DNA of 64,000 bases from JBOGIG01 sp050742455 (GTDB lineage: Bacteria > Actinomycetota > Acidimicrobiia > Acidimicrobiales > JBOGIG01), in contig JBOGIG010000052.1 of assembly GCA_050742455.1 (NCBI GenBank), positions 1 through 64,000 of the forward strand, in the 5' to 3' direction. How positions within the stretch are numbered: position 1 is the first letter of the stretch; every line of letters begins with the position of its first letter. Made by a program: the position numbers and the translations under genes. Under the pieces are notes generated by a model that did not search any database, had not been told where the DNA came from, and saw nothing but the letters and a program-made list of their open reading frames with translations. This document shows positions 35,696 to 44,486 of this stretch, one piece after another.

Positions 35696-35745
35696 GGCGA
35701 GAGGTTACTAGGGGCTCAATCCGCGCTCTTGCGTCCAAGCAGCGA

Positions 35746-36987
35746 TCAGAATTCGGTGGAGCAGAAGGGCGCTGGCTCCCAACCGAACAACACGTCAGCC
35801 CGGGCCAAGGCGCCGGTGTGGGCCTCGTGGATCCGGCCACCCCGGGCCAAGCTCGACCAAGACACCCCGCCCAGATACACCGAGCCCAATTCGGACACGC
35901 CCAGGACCAGATCGGCAGAGGTGCCAGGAGGAGCTGGATCGCACCGAGCTCCGTCAGGGCCGACCTCCAAACGCCAGACCCGAGCGTTCTCGGGCCGGTC
36001 CGGGTCGACCAGGTCGAATACCATCGAACCCTCTCCCCGGTAGTGGCGCTGGGTCAGGCATCCGGGAACGTCCAACAGCCTGGCCCACGTGAGATCACGC
36101 CCGCCGGTCACGCGGAGTTGTCGGGTATGGGCGAGCATCCAGCGCACCGGGTCGTCAGTAGGCCGGTGAGGAGCTACCACCTTCTCGGTGAGGTCCATGT
36201 CACACAAGAAGGCCCATAGGGCGGCCGAGGCCGCCTGGTTCTCGGCACACAGCTCATCCACCATTACCACTCCCGGAATGGTGTCATCCTCGTCAACCCG
36301 CTGGATTCGGTAGTGAGCGTAGCCGTCGATGGTGCCCGACTCATCGGAGTGGACCAGGTAGAACCGGCCCGCCGAACTCTGGCCGGACCCATCCTCCCCA
36401 TCCAGGCCGGCCTCCCACCAGGGTGTCAATCGGGAAACTTCACCGGGGCAGGAACGACGGACCCTGTCATGGACCAGGGGGAAGGCGTCGATGGCCTCGG
36501 CTCGGTCAATGAGGTGCAATGAGCCGCCGGAATCGGGAGGGAGGGACACTTGCGCCCGGCGACGGACTATTTCGAAATGAGACGTCCACGTCGCCGGACC
36601 GAACCCGAAGCGTCCGTAAATCCCCCCTTCGCTTACCCCCAGGAGGGCCAGCTTCTCGTCCGCCCTGTCGGCGTCGGCCAGTTGGCGGGACATCATGGCC
36701 GAAAGGATCCCCCTGCGGCGATGGGTGGGGCGCACCCCCACCCAGCTGATCCCTGAGACCTTCATGAGGCCCAAGCCGGGCAGGGTCAGGTCCAGCGGGA
36801 ACGAAACGGCCGAGGCCACCAATTCAGCGCCGTCGAAGCCGGCCAAGCAACGGGACACCTGCAACCCTGACCGGGCCCAAGTCCGGTCCAGGTCCTCTTC
36901 GGTGCGCACAAATCCAAATGCGGTGGAGTTGCAGGCCACGAACTGGCGGCGCTCGTCCTCTTCGATTGCCCGCAGCTCGATGTCCAC
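35746..36987 (-). CDS. Eis-like GNAT N-acetyltransferase
   Basis: This 413-residue protein has the tripartite layout of the mycobacterial Eis family. It comprises a GNAT domain with the acetyl-CoA loop VRPTHRRRGILSAMM, the IYGRFGFG segment carrying the catalytic tyrosine, a second GNAT-like domain, and a C-terminal SCP2-like domain. The chain ends in phenylalanine; in Eis the terminal Phe carboxylate is the general base, so this detail supports an active enzyme. Eis enzymes acetylate lysines, polyamines or aminoglycosides; the natural substrate here is unknown. It lies between ispG and proS. Confidence 0.85.
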   Translation of the reverse strand: MDIELRAIEEDERRQFVACNSTAFGFVRTEEDLDRTWARSGLQVSRCLAGFDGAELVASAVSFPLDLTLPGLGLMKVSGISWVGVRPTHRRRGILSAMMSRQLADADRADEKLALLGVSEGGIYGRFGFGPATWTSHFEIVRRRAQVSLPPDSGGSLHLIDRAEAIDAFPLVHDRVRRSCPGEVSRLTPWWEAGLDGEDGSGQSSAGRFYLVHSDESGTIDGYAHYRIQRVDEDDTIPGVVMVDELCAENQAASAALWAFLCDMDLTEKVVAPHRPTDDPVRWMLAHTRQLRVTGGRDLTWARLLDVPGCLTQRHYRGEGSMVFDLVDPDRPENARVWRLEVGPDGARCDPAPPGTSADLVLGVSELGSVYLGGVSWSSLARGGRIHEAHTGALARADVLFGWEPAPFCSTEF

Positions 36988-37048
36988 GAACTCTGTCTAG
37001 TTGAGCATCCCGGGCCGAGGAAACCGAGAGTTCAACCTCTCAGGGAAA

Positions 37049-38329
37049 TCAGTGCTCGTACTTGCGCCGGATCAGGTCTACCTTGACCTCGCTGTTGTTG
37101 GCGTCGGCCCCCCGGTCGCCGATCAGGGCCATCCGGTCGGCCGCGGCAGCCGCTTCAGCCTCGGGATCGGCTGCCGCCAGGCGGGCCTCGGTCCCCTGGG
37201 CCACCAGCTTCTCCGCTTCGGCCACCAGCTCGGCCACCATGTCAGCCTCGGGAACGACCTTGATGATCTGGCCTTTGATGAACAGGTGACCCCGCTGCTT
37301 GCCGGCGGCGATGCCGAGGTCGGCCTCCCTGGCTTCGCCCGGGCCGTTGACAACACAGCCCATGACGGCCACCTGGATGGGCAGGTTACGTTCCTCCAGA
37401 GCTGCCTGGACCTGCTTGGCCACCCCGATCACGTCGATCTCGGCCCGCCCGCACGACGGACAGGCGATCAGATCAAGACCCTTGCGCTCCCTGAGGCCCA
37501 GCGCCTCCAGGAGCTGACGCCCGGCTCGGGCCTCCTCTACCGGGTCGGCCGTGAGCGAATAACGAATCGTGTCGCCGATGCCTTCGGCCAGGAGAGTGGC
37601 TATCCCAGCCGTCCCCTTGATGAGTCCCCCCGGAGGAGGACCAGCCTCGGTAACCCCCAGGTGCAAAGGGAAGTCCACGGTGTCGGCCAAGAGGCGGTAA
37701 GACTCGATCATCAGGGCCACGTTGGAAGCCTTCACCGAGATCTTCACGTCGTCGAAGCCGACCTCGGCAAAATACGCCAGCTCCATCTGAGCCGACTCCA
37801 CCATGGCTTCGGGCGTGGCTCCGCCGTACTTCTTGTACAAGTCCTTGTGCAAGGAGCCCGCATTGACCCCGATGCGGATGGGAACGCCCCGGTCCTTGGC
37901 CTCAGAGGCGATCTGCTTGATCTCTTCGGGCTTGCGCAGGTTTCCTGGGTTTAGCCGTATGCAGGCCACACCCGCTTCCAAGGCAGCCAGGGCCATCTCG
38001 TGGTGGAAATGGATATCAGCCACGATTGGCACGGGCGAACGAGGGACGATGTGAGCCAGCCCCTCGGCTGCCTCGGCCTCGTTGCAGGTGCAGCGCACTA
38101 TGTCGGCCCCGGCACCGGCCAGGGCGTATATCTGGGCCAGGGTACCTTCCACGTCGGCCGTCTTGGTGGTGGTCATTGACTGCACGCTGACCGGGGCGCC
38201 GTCACCGACCGGCACCGATCCGACCATGACCTGGCGGGTACGGCGGCGAGCCATGAGCAGCCTCGAAGGCAAAGGGCCGGTATCCGAAGCCGGAACCGAC
38301 CCGTTCTCAGTTGCGGGTTCGGGGTTCAT
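37049..38329 (-). CDS. ispG: (E)-4-hydroxy-3-methylbut-2-enyl diphosphate synthase
   Basis: IspG is the [4Fe-4S] enzyme of the penultimate MEP-pathway step, supplying the substrate of IspH (encoded in the fusion at 13703). The TIM-barrel N-terminal part has VQSMTTTKTADVEGTL and RLNPGNLRKPEE. The cluster cysteines are in ACPSCGRAEID and MGCVVNGPGEA. At 426 residues it has a ~25-residue N-terminal lead (from ATG 38329) and an alanine-rich C-terminal extension. It sits downstream of rseP and dxr, so two MEP genes share the operon. Confidence 0.96.
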   Translation of the reverse strand: MNPEPATENGSVPASDTGPLPSRLLMARRRTRQVMVGSVPVGDGAPVSVQSMTTTKTADVEGTLAQIYALAGAGADIVRCTCNEAEAAEGLAHIVPRSPVPIVADIHFHHEMALAALEAGVACIRLNPGNLRKPEEIKQIASEAKDRGVPIRIGVNAGSLHKDLYKKYGGATPEAMVESAQMELAYFAEVGFDDVKISVKASNVALMIESYRLLADTVDFPLHLGVTEAGPPPGGLIKGTAGIATLLAEGIGDTIRYSLTADPVEEARAGRQLLEALGLRERKGLDLIACPSCGRAEIDVIGVAKQVQAALEERNLPIQVAVMGCVVNGPGEAREADLGIAAGKQRGHLFIKGQIIKVVPEADMVAELVAEAEKLVAQGTEARLAAADPEAEAAAAADRMALIGDRGADANNSEVKVDLIRRKYEH

Positions 38330-38379
38330 ATCGACGATCCCCAGCCTAGGCCCTCATTCAACCGACGGCTCATCAGCAA

Positions 38380-38421
38380 CATGGCTTATCGGCGGCATGG
38401 CTTATCGGCGGCATGGCTCGG
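38380..38421. repeat. 16-bp tandem repeat, 2.6 copies, upstream of ispG
   Basis: Perfect units at 38380-38395 and 38396-38411, then a 10-bp partial unit to 38421, lie in the 117-nt gap between rseP and ispG. The unit is not divisible by three, unlike the repeats inside genes. Confidence 0.85.
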
Positions 38422-38446
38422 ATGCCGGGAGTCCTGGGATTGTGGC

Positions 38447-39919
38447 TCAATGGAAGGGGTTAGCCGCCGGGTGGGCAATGTCCAGGAACAGAGCGCTGAT
38501 CCCCAGCAGCACCAGCACGGCGAACACGGCATAAGTGGGAGCCAACAGCTTGGTCACATCGGCGTGATAGTGACGTCCGCGCCTACTTCGGATGCGCTCG
38601 TATACGGCAATGACCACATGGCCGCCGTCCAAGGGAAGCATGGGAAACAGGTTGAAGACGCCAACAAAGACATTGATGGAGAACAGCAGCCCCAATATGT
38701 CAGTCCATCCCGAGTGAGCGGCCTGGGCAGCCAGGCGCACGACGCCAACGGGTGAGGCAAAGCGAGGGGCAGGCGACGTGGAGGCAGACGGCGAGGTCGA
38801 GACGCTGGGACTGAAGACCTCGTGGGTGTAGGCGCTGACGCCGTGAGGGGAGAATATGTGGGCCAGGGCCTGAACCACGGTTACTGTCTCCCGCCCGGTG
38901 TCGGTGACGCTGCGGCCCACTGCCACCAAAGGGTTGACCGTTTGATTGGGAGCCCCCAGCTCGATCCCGATTATTCCGGTCGGCTTGGCCGTAGGTGACA
39001 GCACAGGCGTCCCACTGATCCTGAGCCCTCTCTCGTCAATCGGGGTCACGTGCAACGTGACGGGATGTCCGCGCCGATTCACCACCACGGTCAGGTGTCG
39101 GCCAATGGAAGAGTTGACCAAAGGCACCAGTTGGTCGGCCGAAGTGATGCGCCGGCCGTCAACGGACTTGATGATGTCCCCAGGGCGGAAGCCCGCTTGC
39201 TGGGCGGGGCTGGTCACCGAGCCGAACTGGCTGAGCGCTGTTATCGAAACCTGATTGGAGGAGGGCAACCCGACGAAGGTGAACAAGGCCCACAGCAGGA
39301 CAAAAGCCAGGATGAAATGCATGGCCGAGCCCGCTACCGCCACCGAGAGGCGCCGAGGAAAACTGGCCTGGCGGTAGGATCGGGCCTCATCTTCGGGGGC
39401 CACCGGCTCGACGTTGACCATACCGACGATCTTGCAGTAGCCCCCAGCCGGGATGGCTTTGATCCCGTACTCGGTCTCACCCCGGTGCACGGACCACAAT
39501 CTCGGTCCGAATCCCAAGAAGTACTCGGTGACCTTCATGCGCCCCCACTTGGCTGTGGCAAAATGCCCCAGCTCGTGCAGCATGATCATCACGATGATGG
39601 CGGCCACCACGGCCACGGTGGAAAAGACGTGGGTGTACAGGCTGATCAGGATCCCGGCCAGGATGACCAGGGCCAGGCGGTAGATGGCCGATCTCTGGGC
39701 GTCAGGCGCCATCGGAGCCCTGGGCCCGGGGGCGTCCTCGAGTTGGGCGACGGCCAAAGGAGCACCAGTGGCCCCGTCGGTCGCAGTGGCCCCGTCGGTC
39801 GCAGTGGCCCCGTCGGTCGCAGTGGCCCCGTCGGTGGCAGTGCCATGCGGACGGTTCATGGCGGGCAGGCCGTGTTGGTTGAGGTCCACCTGTCCAGTAT
39901 CGGCCAAAAGAGGCTGCAC
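38447..39919 (-). CDS. rseP: RseP-type site-2 intramembrane zinc metalloprotease
   Basis: This M50 membrane protease cleaves anti-sigma factors or other membrane proteins within the bilayer. The zinc site HELGH is at residues 115-119 (second half of the motif TAKWGRMKVTEYFLGFGP), and the third ligand motif LPLDGGH is near the C terminus. A PDZ domain (PAQQAGFRPGDIIKSVDGR) lies between, and there are about four membrane helices. The start is GTG 39919 (ATG 39859 possible). The ~70-residue cytoplasmic lead contains four copies of an 18-bp ATDGAT repeat. The dxr-rseP-ispG order is the usual one. Confidence 0.92.
   Translation of the reverse strand: MQPLLADTGQVDLNQHGLPAMNRPHGTATDGATATDGATATDGATATDGATGAPLAVAQLEDAPGPRAPMAPDAQRSAIYRLALVILAGILISLYTHVFSTVAVVAAIIVMIMLHELGHFATAKWGRMKVTEYFLGFGPRLWSVHRGETEYGIKAIPAGGYCKIVGMVNVEPVAPEDEARSYRQASFPRRLSVAVAGSAMHFILAFVLLWALFTFVGLPSSNQVSITALSQFGSVTSPAQQAGFRPGDIIKSVDGRRITSADQLVPLVNSSIGRHLTVVVNRRGHPVTLHVTPIDERGLRISGTPVLSPTAKPTGIIGIELGAPNQTVNPLVAVGRSVTDTGRETVTVVQALAHIFSPHGVSAYTHEVFSPSVSTSPSASTSPAPRFASPVGVVRLAAQAAHSGWTDILGLLFSINVFVGVFNLFPMLPLDGGHVVIAVYERIRSRRGRHYHADVTKLLAPTYAVFAVLVLLGISALFLDIAHPAANPFH
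39767..39838 (-). repeat. 18-bp tandem repeat, 4 copies, in the rseP N terminus
   Basis: Units 39767-39784, 39785-39802 and 39803-39820 are identical, and 39821-39838 differs at one base. They encode an ATDGAT repeat ahead of the first membrane helix of RseP. Confidence 0.9.
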
Positions 39920-39956
39920 CCTGACGCGCGCCGGTGGCGGGAGGCGCTATCGGGCC

Positions 39957-41111
39957 TCACGCCGCCGCACTGCGGCGCTGGACCCCGGCCCTGGCGATAC
40001 GTCGTCCATGGGCATCGGCGGCCAGGATGTCCTCCAGATCCCTGGGCTGGACACCGTCGTGCGCCTGGATGGCCTCATCGACAACATCGGCTATGGCGAG
40101 CCAAGGGATGAGTCCGTCCAAGAAGGCCTCCACGGCCACCTCATTGGCTCCGCTCAACCATGCCGGCGCCGTCCCGCCGACCCTGCCGGCGGCAAAAGCC
40201 AGATCCAGGCAGGCGAACGAAGTGCGGTCGGGAGGCTCAAAGTCCAGTCTGGACCGCCGGGAGAAATCCATGCTCCCGTAGGCGATCTCAAGTCGGTCGG
40301 GGTAGCCAAGGGCATAGCCGATGGGAAGGCGCATGTCGGGGAGAGACAGTTGGGCCAAGGTCGCTCCGTCGGAGAAGGTCACCATGGAATGCACGATTGA
40401 CTGGGGATGCACGACAACCTCAATGTCGTCGTAGTCGATCCCGAACAGTTCGTGAGCCTCGATGACTTCGAGCCCTTTGTTCATCAAAGTGGAGGAATCC
40501 ACCGTGATCTTGGGGCCCATGCTCCACGTAGGGTGGGCCAGGGCATCGGCCACGGTAATCCCGGACAGTTCGCTGCGAGTACGCCCTCGAAATGGGCCCC
40601 CGCTGGCGGTCAGCACCAGCTTGTCCACCTCACCGCGGCCTGAGCGCAGGCATTGATGGATGGCGCAGTGCTCGGAATCGACAGGCAGTATTTCGGCTCC
40701 GGGCACCGAACGGGCCTGGGCCACGATAGGTCCGGCGGCAATAAGCGACTCTTTGTTGGCTAGCGCCAGGCGTCGCCCTGCGCTCAAAGCGGCCAGGGTT
40801 ACGGATAACCCGGCAAAGCCGACCACGGCATTGAGCACCACCTCGGCCTGTCCGGCGATGTGGGTCAGGGACTCCGCTCCGGCCAGCACCTCGGTGCCCT
40901 TGGGGACCAAGTCGGCGAGTTCGCCCGCCAAATCGGCGTCAGCAATGGCCACCATCCTGGGCCGTAGGACCCGGGCCTGTTCCGCCAGGAGGCCAACGGA
41001 GCGCCAAGCACCCAGGGCCACCACATCGAACCGGTCCGGTTGGGCCTGGATCACATCGACAGCCTGAGTTCCGACCGAACCCGTGGATCCGATCAGGCTT
41101 ATTGACGTCAT
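39957..41111 (-). CDS. dxr: 1-deoxy-D-xylulose 5-phosphate reductoisomerase
   Basis: Dxr performs the first committed MEP-pathway step, NADPH-dependent conversion of DXP to MEP. GSTGSVGTQAVDVI is the nucleotide motif. PVDSEHCAIHQCL and TASGGPF hold metal- and substrate-binding residues, and MGPKITVDSSTLMNKGLE is a family signature. At 384 residues it is complete. It overlaps cdsA by 4 nt (ATGA); the rlmN gene often found between them in actinobacteria is absent. Confidence 0.96.
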   Translation of the reverse strand: MTSISLIGSTGSVGTQAVDVIQAQPDRFDVVALGAWRSVGLLAEQARVLRPRMVAIADADLAGELADLVPKGTEVLAGAESLTHIAGQAEVVLNAVVGFAGLSVTLAALSAGRRLALANKESLIAAGPIVAQARSVPGAEILPVDSEHCAIHQCLRSGRGEVDKLVLTASGGPFRGRTRSELSGITVADALAHPTWSMGPKITVDSSTLMNKGLEVIEAHELFGIDYDDIEVVVHPQSIVHSMVTFSDGATLAQLSLPDMRLPIGYALGYPDRLEIAYGSMDFSRRSRLDFEPPDRTSFACLDLAFAAGRVGGTAPAWLSGANEVAVEAFLDGLIPWLAIADVVDEAIQAHDGVQPRDLEDILAADAHGRRIARAGVQRRSAAA

Positions 41112-43105
41112 GCGATGTTGAACACCCGTATCAGGTAGTAGGTGGCTGGAAGTACGAACAGCATGGCGTCAAACCGATCCAGTACGCCCCCGTGGCCGGG
41201 AAGCAGTTGACCCATGTCCTTGACCCCGATGTCCCGCTTGATCATGGATTCGCATAGATCCCCCAATGGAGCCACCACGGCCACTACCAGGCCGAGGATC
41301 AGTGCCCTCTTGAGGGTCCAGGGAAAGAACTGACTCACTATGACGACCGAGCTCACAACGGCCACGACCATCCCGCCGATCAGTCCCTCCAGCGTCTTAC
41401 CCGGGCTGATATTGGGAGCGAGGGGGCGCTTGCCGAACCTCGCACCTATGACATAGGCGCCGGCGTCGTAACCCACCGTGGCCATCACCGCGCCAAACAG
41501 GAAGGCCACGCCGTGGCGGTGGGGAAAGGTGCTCGGATTCAAGAGCAGAGCGGCGAACGAGCCCAGAAACCCCACCCACATGAAGCCCAGCAGGGTCATG
41601 GCGATGTTGATGGTCGGGCGTCCGCGGATCACCCCGGCCAAGTACCAGATCATGGCGAACACAACGGTGAGCACCAGGACCAATGGAAGGGCCGACTCGC
41701 CCTTTATGTAGGCGGCAATCATGATGGCCAGCATCGCCACCAACCCCAACAGGCTGGCAGGTCGGTAACCGGCGCGGCGCAGCACTCCATAGCACTCGGC
41801 CTGAGCCATGAAGACGACTGCTATGACCAGGAGGAGGGCAGTTACCGGACCGAGGAGGAACAAGATGACTCCGGCGACCCCGATGCCCACGCCGGTAGTC
41901 CAACGGACTAACGCACTGGTGTCACGATGTCTGGCGCCACCGGCCCTGGGCTCTGCTCCGTAGTCGTCGACCTCCTCATCGAACCCGTCGGATGGCGCGG
42001 CCGGGGCGCCCACGTGACCCCGGCGGGGTCGCGGCAGCCTGGTGGACCGATACGCCGAACCACGTGATCCGACCCGGCCTCGCATCCGGCGACGGGTCGG
42101 GGGGGCGGTGTCGTATTCGTCATAGTCCTCGTCGTCGAAGGGCGCTCCGCTCCCCTCGTCGCCGATGTCTTCAGGGCCCGCCCCATAAGCGGCATCGTCT
42201 TCGTAGGAATCGGGATCGTAGCGATCAGCCCTGGCGTCGTCCATGGCCCCGACCCGGATGTCGTCATCGGCCAGCAGCGAAGGTTCGTAGTCATCGTCCC
42301 AACCGCTGTGCTCATCGCGCCAGGTCGGACCGCTCATGGGACCCCCCGGGGAAGATCCGGCTGCCCTGGGAATAGATTCATCGCCTCCGTCAGCGAACAG
42401 GCGTGGCACCTCGCCTGTGGGAGGGTCCGCCCAGTGGGGAAGTTCCACCGACTGGCCCGAACCCGGCAAACTCGGGGTCACTTGGGTCGGAGTCGGGGTC
42501 ACTTGGGTCGGAGTCGCTGGGGTCGGGGTCGTCCGTTGCGAGGGGGTCGGGCTCAAAGGCGGGATTACCCGCCTTTGGACCTCCGCTTCCGCTTCAACCC
42601 CGGGCCGGGGCTCGTAATCGTTCACTGCGCCTCCCCCCGGCTCACCTGTGGGCCTTTGCTCCCGATTCAACCCAACCTCGGGACTGGGCGAAGCGGTCCG
42701 GTCGGATCCTCGATCGGCTCTTCCCGGATCGGGCCATACTGGCTCGGGACCGGTGCCCGGACCATACCATTCCCTCTCGGATCCAGCCCCCTCGGATCCA
42801 GCCCTCTCGACCGGGGACTGGGGGACTCTGGACGCATCTCGGGCCAGCGGGGGTCGGGGCACGACCTGGGCGGGGTCCACTGAGGCGGGCAGGGGGAAAC
42901 GATGGGTGGGCCTCGGTCCGGACGGGGCCGGGGGTACATCGCCGTAGCGGGGGACATCCGAGGGCTGCCGGCCCGAGGCGTGGCCGGACTCGAGGGCCTC
43001 GGCCGCTTCCTCGGCACCGATTATCCTGACCCCCTCGGCCGGTCCTCTGCGGGCGGGCCCTTCGGTTGCGTCTTGTTGTTGATCTTCGTCTTCTCGCTCG
43101 TCCAT
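41108..43105 (-). CDS. cdsA: Phosphatidate cytidylyltransferase with a ~400-residue disordered N-terminal extension
   Basis: The C-terminal ~260 residues are CdsA, the membrane enzyme making CDP-diacylglycerol. Several hydrophobic helices start at VGIGVAGVILFLLGPVTALL (~410), and the family signature lies in KRDIGVKDMGQLLPGHGGVLDRFDAML. Typical CdsA proteins are ~270-300 residues, but this frame is 665. The first ~400 residues are Pro/Gly/Asp/Glu/Ser-rich, with Arg-rich patches (RRRMRGRVGSRG) and short repeats, and look disordered. The frame is continuous from the start to the membrane part with no good internal start, so the extension appears real. It ends overlapping dxr. Confidence 0.88.
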   Translation of the reverse strand: MDEREDEDQQQDATEGPARRGPAEGVRIIGAEEAAEALESGHASGRQPSDVPRYGDVPPAPSGPRPTHRFPLPASVDPAQVVPRPPLARDASRVPQSPVERAGSEGAGSEREWYGPGTGPEPVWPDPGRADRGSDRTASPSPEVGLNREQRPTGEPGGGAVNDYEPRPGVEAEAEVQRRVIPPLSPTPSQRTTPTPATPTQVTPTPTQVTPSLPGSGQSVELPHWADPPTGEVPRLFADGGDESIPRAAGSSPGGPMSGPTWRDEHSGWDDDYEPSLLADDDIRVGAMDDARADRYDPDSYEDDAAYGAGPEDIGDEGSGAPFDDEDYDEYDTAPPTRRRMRGRVGSRGSAYRSTRLPRPRRGHVGAPAAPSDGFDEEVDDYGAEPRAGGARHRDTSALVRWTTGVGIGVAGVILFLLGPVTALLLVIAVVFMAQAECYGVLRRAGYRPASLLGLVAMLAIMIAAYIKGESALPLVLVLTVVFAMIWYLAGVIRGRPTINIAMTLLGFMWVGFLGSFAALLLNPSTFPHRHGVAFLFGAVMATVGYDAGAYVIGARFGKRPLAPNISPGKTLEGLIGGMVVAVVSSVVIVSQFFPWTLKRALILGLVVAVVAPLGDLCESMIKRDIGVKDMGQLLPGHGGVLDRFDAMLFVLPATYYLIRVFNIA
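42474..42515 (-). repeat. 21-bp tandem repeat, 2 copies, in the cdsA extension
   Basis: Perfect 21-bp units at 42474-42494 and 42495-42515 encode a repeated TPTQVTP-type segment. A 15-bp duplication (42776-42790/42791-42805) is also present in the same disordered region. Confidence 0.8.
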
Positions 43106-43185
43106 CTCTCGCCTCCTTCATCGGACACCGGGCTTTTGGGTGCCGGGCTTGAGCCAACCGGGGGGCTCGTGGGCTCCCGTCCCGG

Positions 43186-43758
43186 TCAGATGTCGAGTAG
43201 CTCTTGTTCCTTGGTTGCCAACAGGCGGTCGACTTCTTCGCTGTAGGCGTGGGTCAGGTGCTCTAGCTCCTTTTCGGCTCGGTCCAAGTCGTCCGAGGAG
43301 ATCTCGCCTTCGCGCTGCAACGCCTCCATCTCCTGTCGGGCGCCCCGGCGCATGCTCCTCACGGCCACCCGGCCCTCCTCGGCCTTGTGGCGCACGACCT
43401 TGACCATTTCCTTGCGTCGTTCCTCTGTCAGGGCCGGAAACGCCAGCCGGATAACGACTCCGTCATTGGAGGGGTTGATCCCCAGGTCCGACTGCTGGAT
43501 GGCCTTTTCGATGGCTCCGATGGAGTTCTTATCGAACGGTACGATCACCAGTAGGCGTGCCTCGGGCACATTGAATCCTGCAAGCTGTTGCAAGGGGACC
43601 TCGGTGCCGTAGTAGTCCACCCTCAACTTCTCCACCAGGCCCGGAGAAGCCCGACCCGTACGCACGGTCGAGAACTCGCCCTGGGTATGAGCAACGGCCT
43701 TAACCATTTTTTCCTTGGCCTCGGCGATGGCCAACCCGGTCAGGGAGTCGTCGCTCAT
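43186..43758 (-). CDS. frr: Ribosome recycling factor
   Basis: RRF splits post-termination ribosomes with EF-G. The 190 residues contain [53 protein letters not shown], and the C-terminal helix. The start ATG overlaps the pyrH stop (ATGA), the standard pyrH-frr coupling. An 80-nt gap separates it from cdsA. Confidence 0.97.
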   Translation of the reverse strand: MSDDSLTGLAIAEAKEKMVKAVAHTQGEFSTVRTGRASPGLVEKLRVDYYGTEVPLQQLAGFNVPEARLLVIVPFDKNSIGAIEKAIQQSDLGINPSNDGVVIRLAFPALTEERRKEMVKVVRHKAEEGRVAVRSMRRGARQEMEALQREGEISSDDLDRAEKELEHLTHAYSEEVDRLLATKEQELLDI

Positions 43759-44486
43759 CGGATAAGCGTACCGATTGCTTCGCCGGCCAGGGCCCTCCCG
43801 ATATTTCCTGCCGTCATCAGGTCAAAGACCAGGATTGGAAGCCCGTTGTCCTTGCAGAAGGTGATAGCGGTAAGGTCCATGACCCGTAGGTCCTTGTTCA
43901 CCACGTCCATGAAGCTGATCTCGTCAAACCGGGTGGCATGAGGGTCTACCTTGGGATCGGCGGTGTACACCCCGTTCACCCCGGAATGAGTGCCCTTGAG
44001 GATGGCTTCGGCTTCGATCTCAGCCGCCCGCAGGGCTGCGGGGGTGTCGGTGGTGAAGTAGGGGTTGCCCATGCCCGCAGCAAAGATGACCACCCGGCCC
44101 TTTTCAAGGTGTCGGATGGCACGGCGCCTGATATAGGGCTCGGCTACTTCAGCCATTTCGATGGCCGACAGCACCCTTGTGGGCTGTCCGGCTCGCTCGA
44201 TGGCGTCTTGGAGGGCCAGGGCATTTATCACAGTGGCCAGCATGCCCATGTAGTCCGAGGTGGCCCGGTCTAGTCCGACCCCGGCGCCTGTCGTTCCCCT
44301 CCAGATGTTTCCCCCACCGACCACGACGGCCAGCTCGACTCCCATCTGGGAATGGGCATCGGCGATCTCCCCCGCCATCCGCTCAATGACCGTGCCATCG
44401 ATCGTTTCCTCCGAGGAGGTGCTGGCCAGAGCTTCGCCCGACATCTTGAGCACGACCCTGCCCCACCGGGGCTTTACAGTGCTCAG
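43755..44486 (-). CDS. pyrH: Uridylate (UMP) kinase
   Basis: PyrH phosphorylates UMP to UDP and belongs to the amino-acid-kinase fold. [10 protein letters not shown] (nucleotide site), [11 protein letters not shown], and [20 protein letters not shown] are clear. The conserved part begins at [13 protein letters not shown], right after the tsf stop, but no ATG, GTG or TTG is available there. CTG 44486 would overlap the tsf stop as CTGA, the same geometry as the ATGA, GTGA and TTGA couplings elsewhere in the window, so I use it. The alternative is ATG 44588 with a 34-residue lead overlapping tsf by 106 nt; long leads do occur in some actinobacterial PyrH. Confidence 0.9.
   Translation of the reverse strand: MSTVKPRWGRVVLKMSGEALASTSSEETIDGTVIERMAGEIADAHSQMGVELAVVVGGGNIWRGTTGAGVGLDRATSDYMGMLATVINALALQDAIERAGQPTRVLSAIEMAEVAEPYIRRRAIRHLEKGRVVIFAAGMGNPYFTTDTPAALRAAEIEAEAILKGTHSGVNGVYTADPKVDPHATRFDEISFMDVVNKDLRVMDLTAITFCKDNGLPILVFDLMTAGNIGRALAGEAIGTLIR

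Noticed and set aside
34097..36043. 648-codon plus-strand open frame opposite proS and the Eis-like gene
   Set aside because: Spans the junction of two good minus-strand genes and is His/Gly/Pro-rich as antisense frames are; no start signal or domain.
39050..40111. 353-codon plus-strand frame opposite rseP and dxr
   Set aside because: Antisense shadow; its Gly/Pro repeats are the complement of the rseP 18-bp repeat.
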